Assembly (NCBI RefSeq): GCF_000185805.1
Contig: NC_014926.1
Span: forward strand, 1,234,501-1,298,500
Direction: 5' to 3'
Source of the DNA: Thermovibrio ammonificans HB-1
GTDB lineage: Bacteria > Aquificota > Aquificia > Desulfurobacteriales > Desulfurobacteriaceae
DNA length: 64,000 nucleotides
In this document: piece after piece, positions 34,483 through 42,716 of the stretch
Position numbering within the stretch: the first letter of the stretch is position 1
Layout of the letters: every line of letters starts with the position of its first letter
The notes under the pieces: generated by a model
Database searches by the model: none
Told to the model about the DNA's origin: nothing
What the model saw: the letters and a program-made list of their open reading frames with translations, nothing else
Program-made: the position numbers and the translations under genes

Positions 34483-36031
34483 CTAACCGCTCCTTAGAGT
34501 AGTTGGAGATGACTACAAGGGTGTGGTTGGTAAGAAGCTCCTTCCGTCTGAAGAGGACGTGATATTTTACCCCTTCAAGCCTTTTAAGCCTGTTCTCCCT
34601 GGTAACAACAACAACGGGCTTCCTTAAAGAGAGCAGCTTTTTCACCTTACCGACGCCCAAATCGGGAATAGGCCCTTCCCTGAACCTGTAAACAATCTCG
34701 GGGCTGGTGTAGCTGAGGAAAACCACCCGGCACTCCCTGCACTTCTCAACTATAGAGCGGAGCTCATCGCCAACAGCGGGCTTTGCCCTGAGGGGCTGAA
34801 GAGAAGGAAGGGTTATCCACTTAAACAGGAGCATACCGGCAAGAAAGCCGTAAGTTATCGGCCTTAACGCCTCCTTGCTCCACAGGGCCCAAAGGGCTCC
34901 AATCAGCGGAGGAGCAACAAAGAGCAGCCCCACAACCGGCCACCCCTTGTAAAGCCAGAAGGCCACACCCACCACGGCGAGCAGCAGGAAGAGGGCGGCT
35001 GTAAGGTAAACAGGGAGCCTGTCCCTGAACCTCAAAAGGTACCAGGTCACTATAACGGCAAAGGCGGGAAAGGAGGGGAGCAGGTAGTGGGCGAGCTTCG
35101 TGTGAGCAATCTGGAAAAAGGCAAAAACGGTAAAGAACCAAACAAGGCTGTACTCGAGAACGTCGTCTCCCAAGTGTTCCCTCTGCCTGTAGAGCTTGTA
35201 AAGGGCAAAGGGGAAGAAGAGGGACCAGGGCAGGTAGAGCCAGAAGTAGTTTGCAAAGTAGTACCACCACTGGGTAGGGTGGCCCGGAATCTTACCGGTA
35301 AACCTGTGGATGTTATGGAAGACTATGAAGTCCATAAAGAACTGACGACCGTGTTTAACAAATATCGCCGCATACCAGGGAAGAACTACGGCAAAGTAGA
35401 GCAAAAAGCCCGAAAGCCACGGAATACCCTTTAAAGTAGAGATGAGCTCCCTCCGGAGCGCCAGGAAGATAACGGCCACCAAACCGGGAAGAACGAGCCC
35501 TACGGGGCCCTTTGTGAGGGTTGCGAAACCGGCCGCCACAAAGGCCAGGTTGTAAAAGAGGTTACTTCGCCTCTTATACCCCTCAAAAAAGAAGATAAGG
35601 GCCGCAGATATAAAGAAGGTGAGCACTATATCGGGCATTGCAACCGAGGACATAACTATGAAATCCAGAAGGGAAAGGAGGACAAGTGAACCCCAGAAGG
35701 CAAACTCCCTCCCCTTCCACCTATTCAGCCACCAGTAGAGGAGGGCAACCGTAAAGACCCCAAAGAGGGAAACGAAGAACCGCCCGCCGAACTCTCCTAC
35801 GCCGAAGAGTTTGTAGCCTGCAACAATCAGCCAGTAGATAAGCACCGGCTTGTCGAACCTATACTGGTAGTTGTAGTAAGGGGTTATGTAATCTCCCCTC
35901 TTTACCATCTCCCAGGCGGCCTCAAGGTACTTGGGCTCGTCTTTATCGAAGGCGGTGTAGAGGCCTCCGGGGAGAACAAGCAGGACGAAGGCAAGCAGGA
36001 CAACAAACCAAAACCGCTTATCTTTCAGCAT
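34469..36031 (-). CDS. ArnT-like integral membrane glycosyltransferase 1
   Basis: 520 residues with about twelve hydrophobic segments. The first periplasmic loop carries FDKDEPKYLEAAWEMVKRGDY (Asp/Glu pair at ~29-31), and YRFDKPVLIYWLI follows, the GT39/GT83 motif of ArnT and protein mannosyltransferases. It would transfer a sugar from a polyprenyl carrier to lipid A, lipid or protein outside the membrane. First gene of the operon with GT2 and flippase-like genes. Related to the second copy at 36315 but in the opposite orientation. Confidence 0.88.
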   Translation of the reverse strand: MLKDKRFWFVVLLAFVLLVLPGGLYTAFDKDEPKYLEAAWEMVKRGDYITPYYNYQYRFDKPVLIYWLIVAGYKLFGVGEFGGRFFVSLFGVFTVALLYWWLNRWKGREFAFWGSLVLLSLLDFIVMSSVAMPDIVLTFFISAALIFFFEGYKRRSNLFYNLAFVAAGFATLTKGPVGLVLPGLVAVIFLALRRELISTLKGIPWLSGFLLYFAVVLPWYAAIFVKHGRQFFMDFIVFHNIHRFTGKIPGHPTQWWYYFANYFWLYLPWSLFFPFALYKLYRQREHLGDDVLEYSLVWFFTVFAFFQIAHTKLAHYLLPSFPAFAVIVTWYLLRFRDRLPVYLTAALFLLLAVVGVAFWLYKGWPVVGLLFVAPPLIGALWALWSKEALRPITYGFLAGMLLFKWITLPSLQPLRAKPAVGDELRSIVEKCRECRVVFLSYTSPEIVYRFREGPIPDLGVGKVKKLLSLRKPVVVVTRENRLKRLEGVKYHVLFRRKELLTNHTLVVISNYSKERLDGGD

Positions 36032-36079
36032 TCGAAAACTCCAATAAAATTACCCAAGCTAAATATAAGGAGCTTCAAC

Positions 36080-36337
36080 ATGGGGAAGTATACCCGACTC
36101 ATGAAGTGTTCAACCTGCGGGAACGCAGGGGAGTTCACCTACATAGGCTCACGGAACGTAAACCGGGAAGGGGACATAAAAGAGATTATCGGGGAAAAAG
36201 AGATGTGGATAAGCTACTTCCGCTGCCCCAGCTGCGGAGCGGTAGAGGTTGAGTTCCACCCTGTAGGCGAAAAGCCCGACGTTCCGAAGGAGTTCTTCGT
36301 AGAGGTTGGTAAAGATGGAAAGAAACTGGGAGAGTAA
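36080..36337 (+). CDS. small zinc-ribbon protein of unknown function
   Basis: 85 residues. Two CxxC pairs (CSTC ~10-13 and CPSC ~50-53) form a zinc ribbon. The rest is charged. An AAGGAG ribosome site precedes the ATG. It sits divergent to one ArnT-like gene and overlaps the start of the next by 23 bases, so translation may be coupled. No named family was recognised. Confidence 0.75.
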   Translation: MGKYTRLMKCSTCGNAGEFTYIGSRNVNREGDIKEIIGEKEMWISYFRCPSCGAVEVEFHPVGEKPDVPKEFFVEVGKDGKKLGE

Positions 36338-37922
36338 ACTCCTAAAGTGGTTCCTCGGCTTCCTCTTTGTAGCCTTCCTCATAAACATCGGAACCCTTGT
36401 CCTCATCCACGAGGAGCCCAGGAGGGGAATAATCACCTTCGAGATGCTTAAAACCCACAACTTCCTGCAGCCTACGGTTTTGGGAGTTCCCTACTTTAAA
36501 AAACCCCCCCTACACGAGTGGATAACTTCCCTCTTTTCGGTCATTGCGGGAAGCGTTTGCGAGGTTTCCCTGAGGCTCCCGTCGGCGGTAGCGGTAATAG
36601 CAACGGCTGCCTTAATCTACCTGCTGGGTAAGAAGTTTGTAGGCAAAAGGGGGGCGCTCTTCGGGGCCCTAATCTACCCTACTTTCTTTATGGTCCTTGT
36701 AGGCTACGGGACAAAGTGCGAACCCGACACCCTGTTTACCCTCTTTAACGCGGCAGCAGTCCTGAGCTGGCTCTACCTCTTTGAAGCGGGAAGGAGATAC
36801 GCCGCCTGGACGGCGGGTTACTTTTTCACCTCCCTTGCCCTGCTTACAAAGGGGTTACCGGCACTGGCCTTCTTCCTACTCATGCCCGCAACTTACGCCC
36901 TTTTAAGAAAAGAGCCGAGAGTCTTCCTCTCTAAGGAGCACCTTGTAGGGGCGGCAGTGGGGCTAACGCCGTTCCTGCTGTGGGTGGCAAGCGTCAATCG
37001 GGAGAAGGCGATAGAGACCCTCCTTGCAGAGGTAACGGCAAGGGCCCCTGAGCACTTCTCGGCTCTGAAGGCTTTAAAGCGCTACCTGAGCTATCCGTTC
37101 AGGCTTTTAGCGGCAACGCTCCCCTGGTCGGCGATGCTGCTCTGGGCGTGGCGAAAAAGGGGGTTAAAGGGGGAAGAATTCTACCCGAAGCTCTTCCTAA
37201 CCTGGTTTGCAGTTAACGGGGTTATCTACTGGCTCTTCCCGGGAACAAGGCTTCGCTACCTGATGCCGGCGCTGCCGGTTCTGGCCCTGTACGGCGGGTG
37301 GCTCCTCTCTGAAAGCAAAGTGCTCCACAAGAGGGCAAAGGAGATTTTAAAGTTCACGGCCCAGGTGATTGTTCTGGTGGGCATCGTGGCAGGGGTTGTC
37401 GCAACGAAGAACCCCTCCCTAACCCTGCAGTGTACGGTAACCTTCCTCATATTCCTATACGCACTTTACTTCCTGTTTATACCGCGTTTCAACTTCACCT
37501 ACACGGTTATCCTCGTTGCCTCGCTCATGCTCATTCTGCGAGGGTTCTACAGCTCCTACTACTACCCGATAGCCCAGTTTAAGTACCCTCCTGTTAGGGA
37601 GGTTGCGGCCCAAATAGTAAAGGACTCTGCCGGATACCCGCTTTTCACAAAAACCACATACCTCCAGCTCTGTTTCTACGTTGAGAGGGGCAGGAACGAG
37701 CTCCTAAGGTTTACAGAGCACCCCCCAAAAGAGAGCCTCTTCCTCTCCCAAAGGCCAGAAGGGCACGTGTTAAGGGAGTACAGGCTTGGGAGACACAGGT
37801 TCTTCCTCTGCTCCTACTCTATCGGGAGCTTAAAGCCTCAACAAAGCGGGGAAGGAAAGAGGCAGCAGACTCCCGAAAAACGAAGTCGCAGCGGGCAGAA
37901 AGGGGAGTCTCTTCGGGGTTAA
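36315..37922 (+). CDS. ArnT-like integral membrane glycosyltransferase 2
   Basis: 535 residues, about twelve membrane helices. HEEPRRGIITFEMLKTHNFL and FKKPPLHEWI are the GT39/GT83 first-loop motifs, with EEPRR instead of the DEPKY of copy 1. ATG 36315 was chosen; codons to 36306 are open too. The C-terminal ~35 residues (polar: QQSGEGKRQQTPEKRSRSG) are encoded antisense to the last 104 bases of the sirtuin gene and show no family-like sequence, so this tail probably arose by loss of an earlier stop codon. Confidence 0.86.
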   Translation: MERNWESKLLKWFLGFLFVAFLINIGTLVLIHEEPRRGIITFEMLKTHNFLQPTVLGVPYFKKPPLHEWITSLFSVIAGSVCEVSLRLPSAVAVIATAALIYLLGKKFVGKRGALFGALIYPTFFMVLVGYGTKCEPDTLFTLFNAAAVLSWLYLFEAGRRYAAWTAGYFFTSLALLTKGLPALAFFLLMPATYALLRKEPRVFLSKEHLVGAAVGLTPFLLWVASVNREKAIETLLAEVTARAPEHFSALKALKRYLSYPFRLLAATLPWSAMLLWAWRKRGLKGEEFYPKLFLTWFAVNGVIYWLFPGTRLRYLMPALPVLALYGGWLLSESKVLHKRAKEILKFTAQVIVLVGIVAGVVATKNPSLTLQCTVTFLIFLYALYFLFIPRFNFTYTVILVASLMLILRGFYSSYYYPIAQFKYPPVREVAAQIVKDSAGYPLFTKTTYLQLCFYVERGRNELLRFTEHPPKESLFLSQRPEGHVLREYRLGRHRFFLCSYSIGSLKPQQSGEGKRQQTPEKRSRSGQKGESLRG

Positions 37923-38625
37923 CCTCTACGAGGATTGCCCCCGAACGCTTGGCCACCAGGGGTAAAGAGGCGGCCGGCTGAACAACAGCCGAGGTTCCAA
38001 CCGAGAAGAAGAGCTCAGCGGCAGAGGAGGCCCTAAGGGCAGACTCTAAGGCTGCGGGGGGAAGCTCCTCACCGAACCAGACAACGCCGGGCCCTACAAG
38101 CTCTCCGCACCTTTTACAGACCGGAAGGTTTCGGCGAAGCTCGGGGAAAACCCTCTCTTTAAGCTCTTGCTCGGTTACAGAGCGCAGAAAGGACTTATCG
38201 GCAAAGGGGAAGAGCTCGGCAAACTCCCTCTCTGAATAGTGCTTACCGCAGTAGCGGCACTTCCCCTCGAAGATGTTGCCGTGAAGCTCTACTATATTCT
38301 TAGAGCCGGCTTCCCTGTGGAGGCCGTCTACGTTCTGAGTTACAAGGAGGAAGCTGGGGTAAAGCCTCTCCATACGGGCCAACGCGTAGTGGCCGGGGTT
38401 GGGGGAGGCGTTTGCAATCAGGTGCATCCGCCACAGGTACCACTGCCAAACGAGAAGTGGGTCTCTCTCAAAGGCTTCAAAGGTTGCAAGCTCTGTGGGG
38501 TTATACCTGTTCCACAGGCCGTCTTTCCCCCTGAAGGTGGGAATTCCGCTCTCGGCGCTTATACCGGCACCGGTTAGAACAACAACTCTATCAGGGTTTT
38601 TAGCCAACTCAACCAACCTTTCCAC
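37819..38625 (-). CDS. cobB: NAD-dependent protein deacylase (Sir2 family)
   Basis: 268 residues. Removes acyl groups from lysines using NAD. GAGISAESGIPTFRG (~19-33), TQNVDGLH (~107-114), catalytic His in ELHGNIFEGKC (~126), zinc Cys pairs CRYC and CKRC (~135, ~182), and VVWFGEELP with GTSAVVQPA. The C-terminal EVNPEETPLSARCDFVF is conserved, so the 104-base convergent overlap with the ArnT-like gene falls in genuine sirtuin coding sequence. The long GPGVVWFGE spacing fits a class III or U bacterial sirtuin. Confidence 0.93.
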   Translation of the reverse strand: MERLVELAKNPDRVVVLTGAGISAESGIPTFRGKDGLWNRYNPTELATFEAFERDPLLVWQWYLWRMHLIANASPNPGHYALARMERLYPSFLLVTQNVDGLHREAGSKNIVELHGNIFEGKCRYCGKHYSEREFAELFPFADKSFLRSVTEQELKERVFPELRRNLPVCKRCGELVGPGVVWFGEELPPAALESALRASSAAELFFSVGTSAVVQPAASLPLVAKRSGAILVEVNPEETPLSARCDFVFRESAASFLPRFVEALSSR

Positions 38626-38728
38626 GGCCGATACCTCCCAAAGTTAAATTATTTTCTGGAAAACGGTGAATTTAAGAGTTTAGATTTCAGTCAAAGAAAT
38701 TATTCAATAACCACGAGGGGGAGACGAG

Positions 38729-39256
38729 TTGGTTTGGCGTAGAGCTATACCTCTTACCCTTCAAAACGTTCTAACTTTTCTCGACGACCAACCCGGGATA
38801 TTTAAAATCTTCTTACCCGAAGAGCACGTTTTCAGCCTCGTAAAGTCCTCCTCTAAAACTTACTGGCTGGGGGTTTTGAGAAACAGCGCCCTCTGGCCGA
38901 GGCTCAAAAGAGAAGAGATTGTAAGAACCTCGGAGAACGTATTAAACGGAATTAAAATCAAAGCCCTTACGAACTGTATCCTCATCGGGAAGTGCAGGAA
39001 GAGTTTGAAAGATGAGCTTCTCAACCTCCTGCAACGCCTGGACAACCCCTGCATAAAGCAGCTCCTACAAGCCAAAATCCCTCTGAGGTTCACGGTAAAG
39101 GAAACGCCCTACCTACAGGAGTTCCACCTTGAGCTGAAGCACTTCCTCACCCAGTCTGCGGGAATCTGCCCGCCGGCCCACTGCGGCCGCTACTGCTGCG
39201 AGGAGGCCGGAGGCGTTTCGGTTCCGGTAATCATCAACAGAGAAGAAATCTGTTAG
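38729..39256 (+). CDS. orphan protein with Cys-rich C terminus
   Basis: 175 residues from a TTG with GGGGGAGA upstream. No recognisable domain. The body is mixed helix and strand; nine Cys occur in all, six of them near the C terminus (GICPPAHCGRYCC...IC). That cluster could bind metal or form disulfides. The leader (38641-38710) is AT-rich. Sixteen bases separate it from the next gene, so the two are likely one unit. Whether it is conserved elsewhere cannot be seen here. Confidence 0.6.
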   Translation: MVWRRAIPLTLQNVLTFLDDQPGIFKIFLPEEHVFSLVKSSSKTYWLGVLRNSALWPRLKREEIVRTSENVLNGIKIKALTNCILIGKCRKSLKDELLNLLQRLDNPCIKQLLQAKIPLRFTVKETPYLQEFHLELKHFLTQSAGICPPAHCGRYCCEEAGGVSVPVIINREEIC

Positions 39257-39271
39257 TGGGGGGAGTAGATT

Positions 39272-39805
39272 ATGTTTAAGCTGTGGGAAAGTTTCCTCAG
39301 GTGGCTCACGGCAAACTTTGAAGAGTCGCCGAAAGAGCCGACAGTCAACATCATCGTTATCAACGAAGACGTTACCCTAATGAACCAGTTCAGGAAGCTC
39401 TTCCTGAGGGAGTTCTGCCGGTTTGCCGGGAACTTCCCTCCGTGCAGGAAACCAAGCGTCGAAAGGGAGACGGAGGTAAGGAAGTACCTCTCGGAGGTAA
39501 TCGTGCCGTTTCACCACATTTGGGGGGTTGTAAAGGAGGGGAGGCTGATAGGGTTTGCTGCGGTAATGAAAAACGGCAAAAACAGCGGAGGGACCCACAA
39601 GATATCCCACATATTTGTTGAAGAAGGGGAAGGCAGGATAACCGAGAGTCTGGTGAAGCTGTGTAAGGAGTTCTACAAAAAGCTCTACATAGAGCTTCCC
39701 GCCGACAGCCACCTGGTAAACCTCTTAAAAAGGCTCGGTTTCAAAGAGGTAAAGCGGGAAAAGAGGGAAGGGGGCACCGTGGTGGCCCTCTCTTTCCATA
39801 GATGA
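39272..39805 (+). CDS. GNAT-like N-acetyltransferase
   Basis: 177 residues. The middle and C-terminal parts read as a GNAT fold: WGVVKEGRLIGFAAVMKN (strands 2-4 pattern), HKISHIFVEEGEGRITESLV (where the acetyl-CoA loop R/Q-x2-G-x-G/A would be; here GEGRI, degenerate), then YIELPADSHLVNLLKRLGFKEV. Low sequence similarity, so the call rests on the pattern. The N-terminal ~30 residues precede the fold. Same strand as the orphan gene before it. Confidence 0.55.
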   Translation: MFKLWESFLRWLTANFEESPKEPTVNIIVINEDVTLMNQFRKLFLREFCRFAGNFPPCRKPSVERETEVRKYLSEVIVPFHHIWGVVKEGRLIGFAAVMKNGKNSGGTHKISHIFVEEGEGRITESLVKLCKEFYKKLYIELPADSHLVNLLKRLGFKEVKREKREGGTVVALSFHR

Positions 39806-39895
39806 ACACCGATTCAGAATTAATTCCGTTTTAAGAATAAAAACGCCCGCCTAATATTCGCAAACCGGAATGAAAGAGAGGGAAGGGTTGAGAAG

Positions 39896-39982
39896 TGGTG
39901 CCCGGGGCGGGATTTGAACCCGCACGGCCTTGCGGCCACAGGATCCTGAGTCCTGCGCGTCTGCCAATTCCGCCACCCGGGC
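39896..39982 (-). tRNA. tRNA-Leu (CAG)
   Basis: 87 bases including an encoded CCA. Acceptor GCCCGGG pairs with CCCGGGC; T arm GGGTTCAAATCCC; long variable arm as in Leu tRNAs. Anticodon stem CAGGA/TCCTG with loop CTCAGGA gives anticodon CAG. The upstream side on the minus strand has TATATT (40003-39998), a plausible -10, with no good -35. Confidence 0.95.
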
Positions 39983-40082
39983 ATTTGACAGGTAAATAAT
40001 ATAGGAAAATTCCGGCCGAAAAGCTACCGTGCACACACCATAAAAAAGCGTAAATTTAAACTCAACCCAAAAGGGAGGAGAT

Positions 40083-40802
40083 GTGGAAAGGCTAACAATA
40101 CTTTACGACAACAGGGCCGTAGAGGGCTTTAAGGCAGACTGGGGCTTTTCCGCCCTTGTAGAGCTCGAAGAGGAGAACATACTCTTTGACACCGGGGCAA
40201 AACCGGAAATCCTCAAAGAGAACATGGCAAGGGCCGGCGTAGACCCCGAAGACGCCGACAAACTCTTCATCTCCCACAACCACTGGGACCATGTGGGAGG
40301 ACTGGAGCTCATAGTCAAAGAAAGACCCGACGTAGAAATCTTCGTTCCCGAGCCCGACTGCATAGAGGTTGAAGAGAAACTGCCCGAAACCGCCGTGTGC
40401 GTTCCGGTTACCGGGCCGACCTACATAAGCAGCAGAGCGATATCCACGGGGATTATGGAGACGGGGCTTGAAGCTCCCGCCTACGAACAGGCCTTAATAG
40501 TAACCACCCAGCTGGGACCGGTGCTGATAACCGGGTGTTCCCACCCTTCAATAGTTGAGATTGCAAAAAAGGCCGTTTCCATAACCGGTGAAACTCTGTT
40601 CCTAACGGTAGGCGGATTTCACCTGTTCAGGGCAACAGACGCCGAAGTAGAGGAAACGGCAAAAGAGCTTCAGCGCTTCACCCAGTTCGTTGCCCCCTGC
40701 CACTGCACCGGGGAGAAGGCGATAGAGGTGTTCAGGAAGCTCTGGGGCGACAGGTTCGTAGAGGCGATGGCAGGAGTAGAAATCCCCTTAGAGGAGGAGT
40801 AG
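40083..40802 (+). CDS. metallo-beta-lactamase fold hydrolase (dihydropterin-related type)
   Basis: 239 residues. The metal motif SHNHWDHVGG (H-x-H-x-D-H; ~64-73) and ITGCSHPSI (~156-164), then VGGFHLF and APCHCTGEKA (~219-228), are typical of the MJ0301-like subgroup annotated as 7,8-dihydropterin-6-methyl-4-aminobenzene phosphate synthase related. The true substrate is unknown. The GTG start has AAGGGAGGAGA upstream. Its stop directly abuts the ffh start, so it probably shares a transcript with ffh. Confidence 0.82.
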   Translation: MERLTILYDNRAVEGFKADWGFSALVELEEENILFDTGAKPEILKENMARAGVDPEDADKLFISHNHWDHVGGLELIVKERPDVEIFVPEPDCIEVEEKLPETAVCVPVTGPTYISSRAISTGIMETGLEAPAYEQALIVTTQLGPVLITGCSHPSIVEIAKKAVSITGETLFLTVGGFHLFRATDAEVEETAKELQRFTQFVAPCHCTGEKAIEVFRKLWGDRFVEAMAGVEIPLEEE

Positions 40803-42149
40803 ATGTTCGACGCTCTGGCCGAAAGAGTCCAGTCTGCCATAGAGAAAATCGGCAGAAAGGGCAGAATAGACCAGGAGACCCTCAACAAGGGCTTAAGGGA
40901 GATAAAGCTGGCGCTCCTTGAAGCCGACGTTAACTACAAGGTTGTCTCCAAGTTCATAAACGACATAAAAGAGAAGGCACTCGGCGCCGAAGTTGTAAAG
41001 GGGGTAAACCCGGCGCAACAGCTGGTAAAAATCGTCTACGATGAGCTCGTAGAGGCCCTCGGCGGAGAGGGTGCCAAGCTGGAGCTCAAAAGCAAACCGG
41101 CAGTTATACTCCTGATAGGCCTTCAAGGTTCGGGAAAGACAACAACGGCCGCCAAACTGGCGAACTACCTGAAAAAACAGGGGAAAAAAGTGCTCCTCAC
41201 CTCGGCCGACGTTTACAGGCCGGCCGCGATGCTCCAGCTGAAAAAGCTGGGCGACAAGATAGGCGTTCCCGTCTTCCTCGAAGAGGATGAAAAGGACGCC
41301 GTAAAAATAGCCAAAGACGCCCTTAAAAAGGCCAAAGAGGAGAACTACGACGTTCTCATTATAGACACGGCCGGAAGGCTCCACATAGACGAAGAGCTCC
41401 TTGAAGAGGCAAAACGCATAAAGGAAGAGACTAACCCCGACGAAGTGCTCTTCGTAATAGACGCAATGACCGGCCAGGAGTCGGTGAACATCGCCAAGGC
41501 CTTCAACGAGGCCGTAGGAATGACCGGAATAGTCCTCACAAAGATGGACTCAGACGCAAGGGGCGGGGTTGCCCTTTCGGTTAAAGGGGTAACGGGAAAG
41601 CCTATAAAGTTCGCAGGCGTAGGCGAGAAGATAGAGGACTTCCAGCCCTTCTACCCCGACAGGGTGGCCTCCAGAATCTTGGGTATGGGAGATATCGTCT
41701 CCCTCGTAGAGAAGGCCCAAGAGGTCATAGACGAGAAAGAGGCCCTCTCTATGCAGGAGAAGCTGCTGTCGGGTGAGTTCACCCTCGAGGACTTCAGGAA
41801 ACAGCTACAGATGATTCAGCGGCTCGGGCCGCTCCAGCAGGTAATCAGGATGATTCCCGGACTGGGAAGCCAGAAAATCCTGAAACAGCTGGAGGAGGTA
41901 ATAGACGACAAGAAGCTCAAACGCATAGAAGCGATAATAAACTCCATGACGCCCGAAGAGAGGAGAAACCACGCAATCATAAACGCCAGCAGGAAGAGGA
42001 GAATAGCCAGGGGAAGCGGAACATCGGTAAAGGAGGTAGACGCCCTGCTGAAGCAGTTCGTCCAGATGAAAATGGCAATGAAGCAGATGAGGAAGATGCA
42101 GAAAAAGCTGGCGAAGAAGGGAGGAAGGTTCCCGTTCCCCTTTATGTAA
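40803..42149 (+). CDS. ffh: signal recognition particle protein Ffh (SRP54)
   Basis: 448 residues. GTPase NG domain: GLQGSGKTTTAAKLA (~103-117), DVYRPAAMLQL, IDTAGRLHID (~185-194), TKMDSDARGG (~244-253). The C-terminal M domain (~320-440) is rich in Met and Gln with hydrophobic helices that bind signal sequences and 4.5S RNA (SRKRRIARGSGTSVKEV). Directs membrane proteins to the SecYEG translocon. ATG directly follows the previous stop. Confidence 0.97.
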   Translation: MFDALAERVQSAIEKIGRKGRIDQETLNKGLREIKLALLEADVNYKVVSKFINDIKEKALGAEVVKGVNPAQQLVKIVYDELVEALGGEGAKLELKSKPAVILLIGLQGSGKTTTAAKLANYLKKQGKKVLLTSADVYRPAAMLQLKKLGDKIGVPVFLEEDEKDAVKIAKDALKKAKEENYDVLIIDTAGRLHIDEELLEEAKRIKEETNPDEVLFVIDAMTGQESVNIAKAFNEAVGMTGIVLTKMDSDARGGVALSVKGVTGKPIKFAGVGEKIEDFQPFYPDRVASRILGMGDIVSLVEKAQEVIDEKEALSMQEKLLSGEFTLEDFRKQLQMIQRLGPLQQVIRMIPGLGSQKILKQLEEVIDDKKLKRIEAIINSMTPEERRNHAIINASRKRRIARGSGTSVKEVDALLKQFVQMKMAMKQMRKMQKKLAKKGGRFPFPFM

Positions 42150-42152
42150 GGG

Positions 42153-42180
42153 TTGAACTCGGGGCGGTTTAGGCTAAAAT
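42153..42180 (+). promoter_or_regulatory. promoter of rpsP-khpA
   Basis: TTGAAC (42153-42158), 16-base spacer, TAAAAT (42175-42180), about 35 bases before the rpsP start. Begins just after the ffh stop, so rpsP may have its own promoter as well as read-through. Confidence 0.55.
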
Positions 42181-42214
42181 TAGACCTCAAAATCTCTATG
42201 ATAGGAGGAGGCCG

Positions 42215-42445
42215 TTGGTTAAGATAAGGTTAAAGAAGATGGGTAGGAAGAAGCTCCCCGTTTACAAGATTGTAGTAGCAGAGGCTATGTCTAAGAGGGA
42301 CGGAAGGGCGGTAGATATCCTCGGCACCTACAACCCCAAGTCTAAGGAGCTCCAGCTGGACGTAGAGAAAACCAAGGAGTGGCTCGCAAAGGGAGCAGAG
42401 CCTACCCCAAGGGTGGCTTCACTCATCAAAAAGGCGATGCAGTAA
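42215..42445 (+). CDS. rpsP: 30S ribosomal protein S16
   Basis: 76 residues, normal for S16. Begins VKIRLKKMGRKKLPVYKIVV and contains RDGRAVDILGTYNPK (~28-42), the family signature, and GAEPTPRVASLIKKA at the C terminus. TTG start with AGGAGG four bases upstream. In bacteria rpsP is typically next to ffh and a KH-domain gene, as here, often followed by rimM, which is not in this window. Confidence 0.96.
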   Translation: MVKIRLKKMGRKKLPVYKIVVAEAMSKRDGRAVDILGTYNPKSKELQLDVEKTKEWLAKGAEPTPRVASLIKKAMQ

Positions 42446-42458
42446 CGGGAGGTAGACC

Positions 42459-42698
42459 ATGTCCAACCTGAAAGAGATGGTTGAGTGTGTAGCAAAGAGG
42501 CTTGTAGACAACCCCGACGCAGTTCAGGTAACCGAAACCGAAGGGGAGAGGACAATAGTTATAGAGCTCAAGGTTGACCCCAAAGACCTCGGTAAGGTTA
42601 TCGGCAGGCAGGGAAGAACCGCCAAAGCCCTCAGAACCCTCCTCTCTGCAGCTGCAACCAAGATGGGCAAGAGGGCAGTTCTCGAGATTATAGAGTAG
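42459..42698 (+). CDS. khpA: KH-domain RNA-binding protein KhpA
   Basis: 79 residues. KH core [33 protein letters not shown] (positions ~37-65) with the GRQG loop (~49-52). Binds RNA and works with KhpB in many bacteria. GGGAGG precedes the ATG. Its TAG stop is part of the hairpin at 42692-42716. Confidence 0.93.
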   Translation: MSNLKEMVECVAKRLVDNPDAVQVTETEGERTIVIELKVDPKDLGKVIGRQGRTAKALRTLLSAAATKMGKRAVLEIIE

Positions 42699-42716
42699 CG
42701 GCCGCTCCGCTACTCT
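42692..42716. terminator. symmetric hairpin carrying both stop codons of a convergent pair
   Basis: AGAGTAGCGG-CCGCT-CCGCTACTCT: a perfect 10-base-pair stem with a 5-base loop. Each arm reads GAG-TAG on its own strand, giving the last codon and stop of khpA (plus) and of the GGDEF-like gene (minus). It could terminate both transcripts. Downstream U runs are weak on both sides. Confidence 0.65.

Noticed and set aside
38641-38728. Possible integration site or acquired-DNA border in an AT-rich stretch before the orphan genes
   Set aside because: No integrase, direct repeat of the tRNA-Leu end, or insertion sequence was seen; only the base composition and orphan status hint at transfer.
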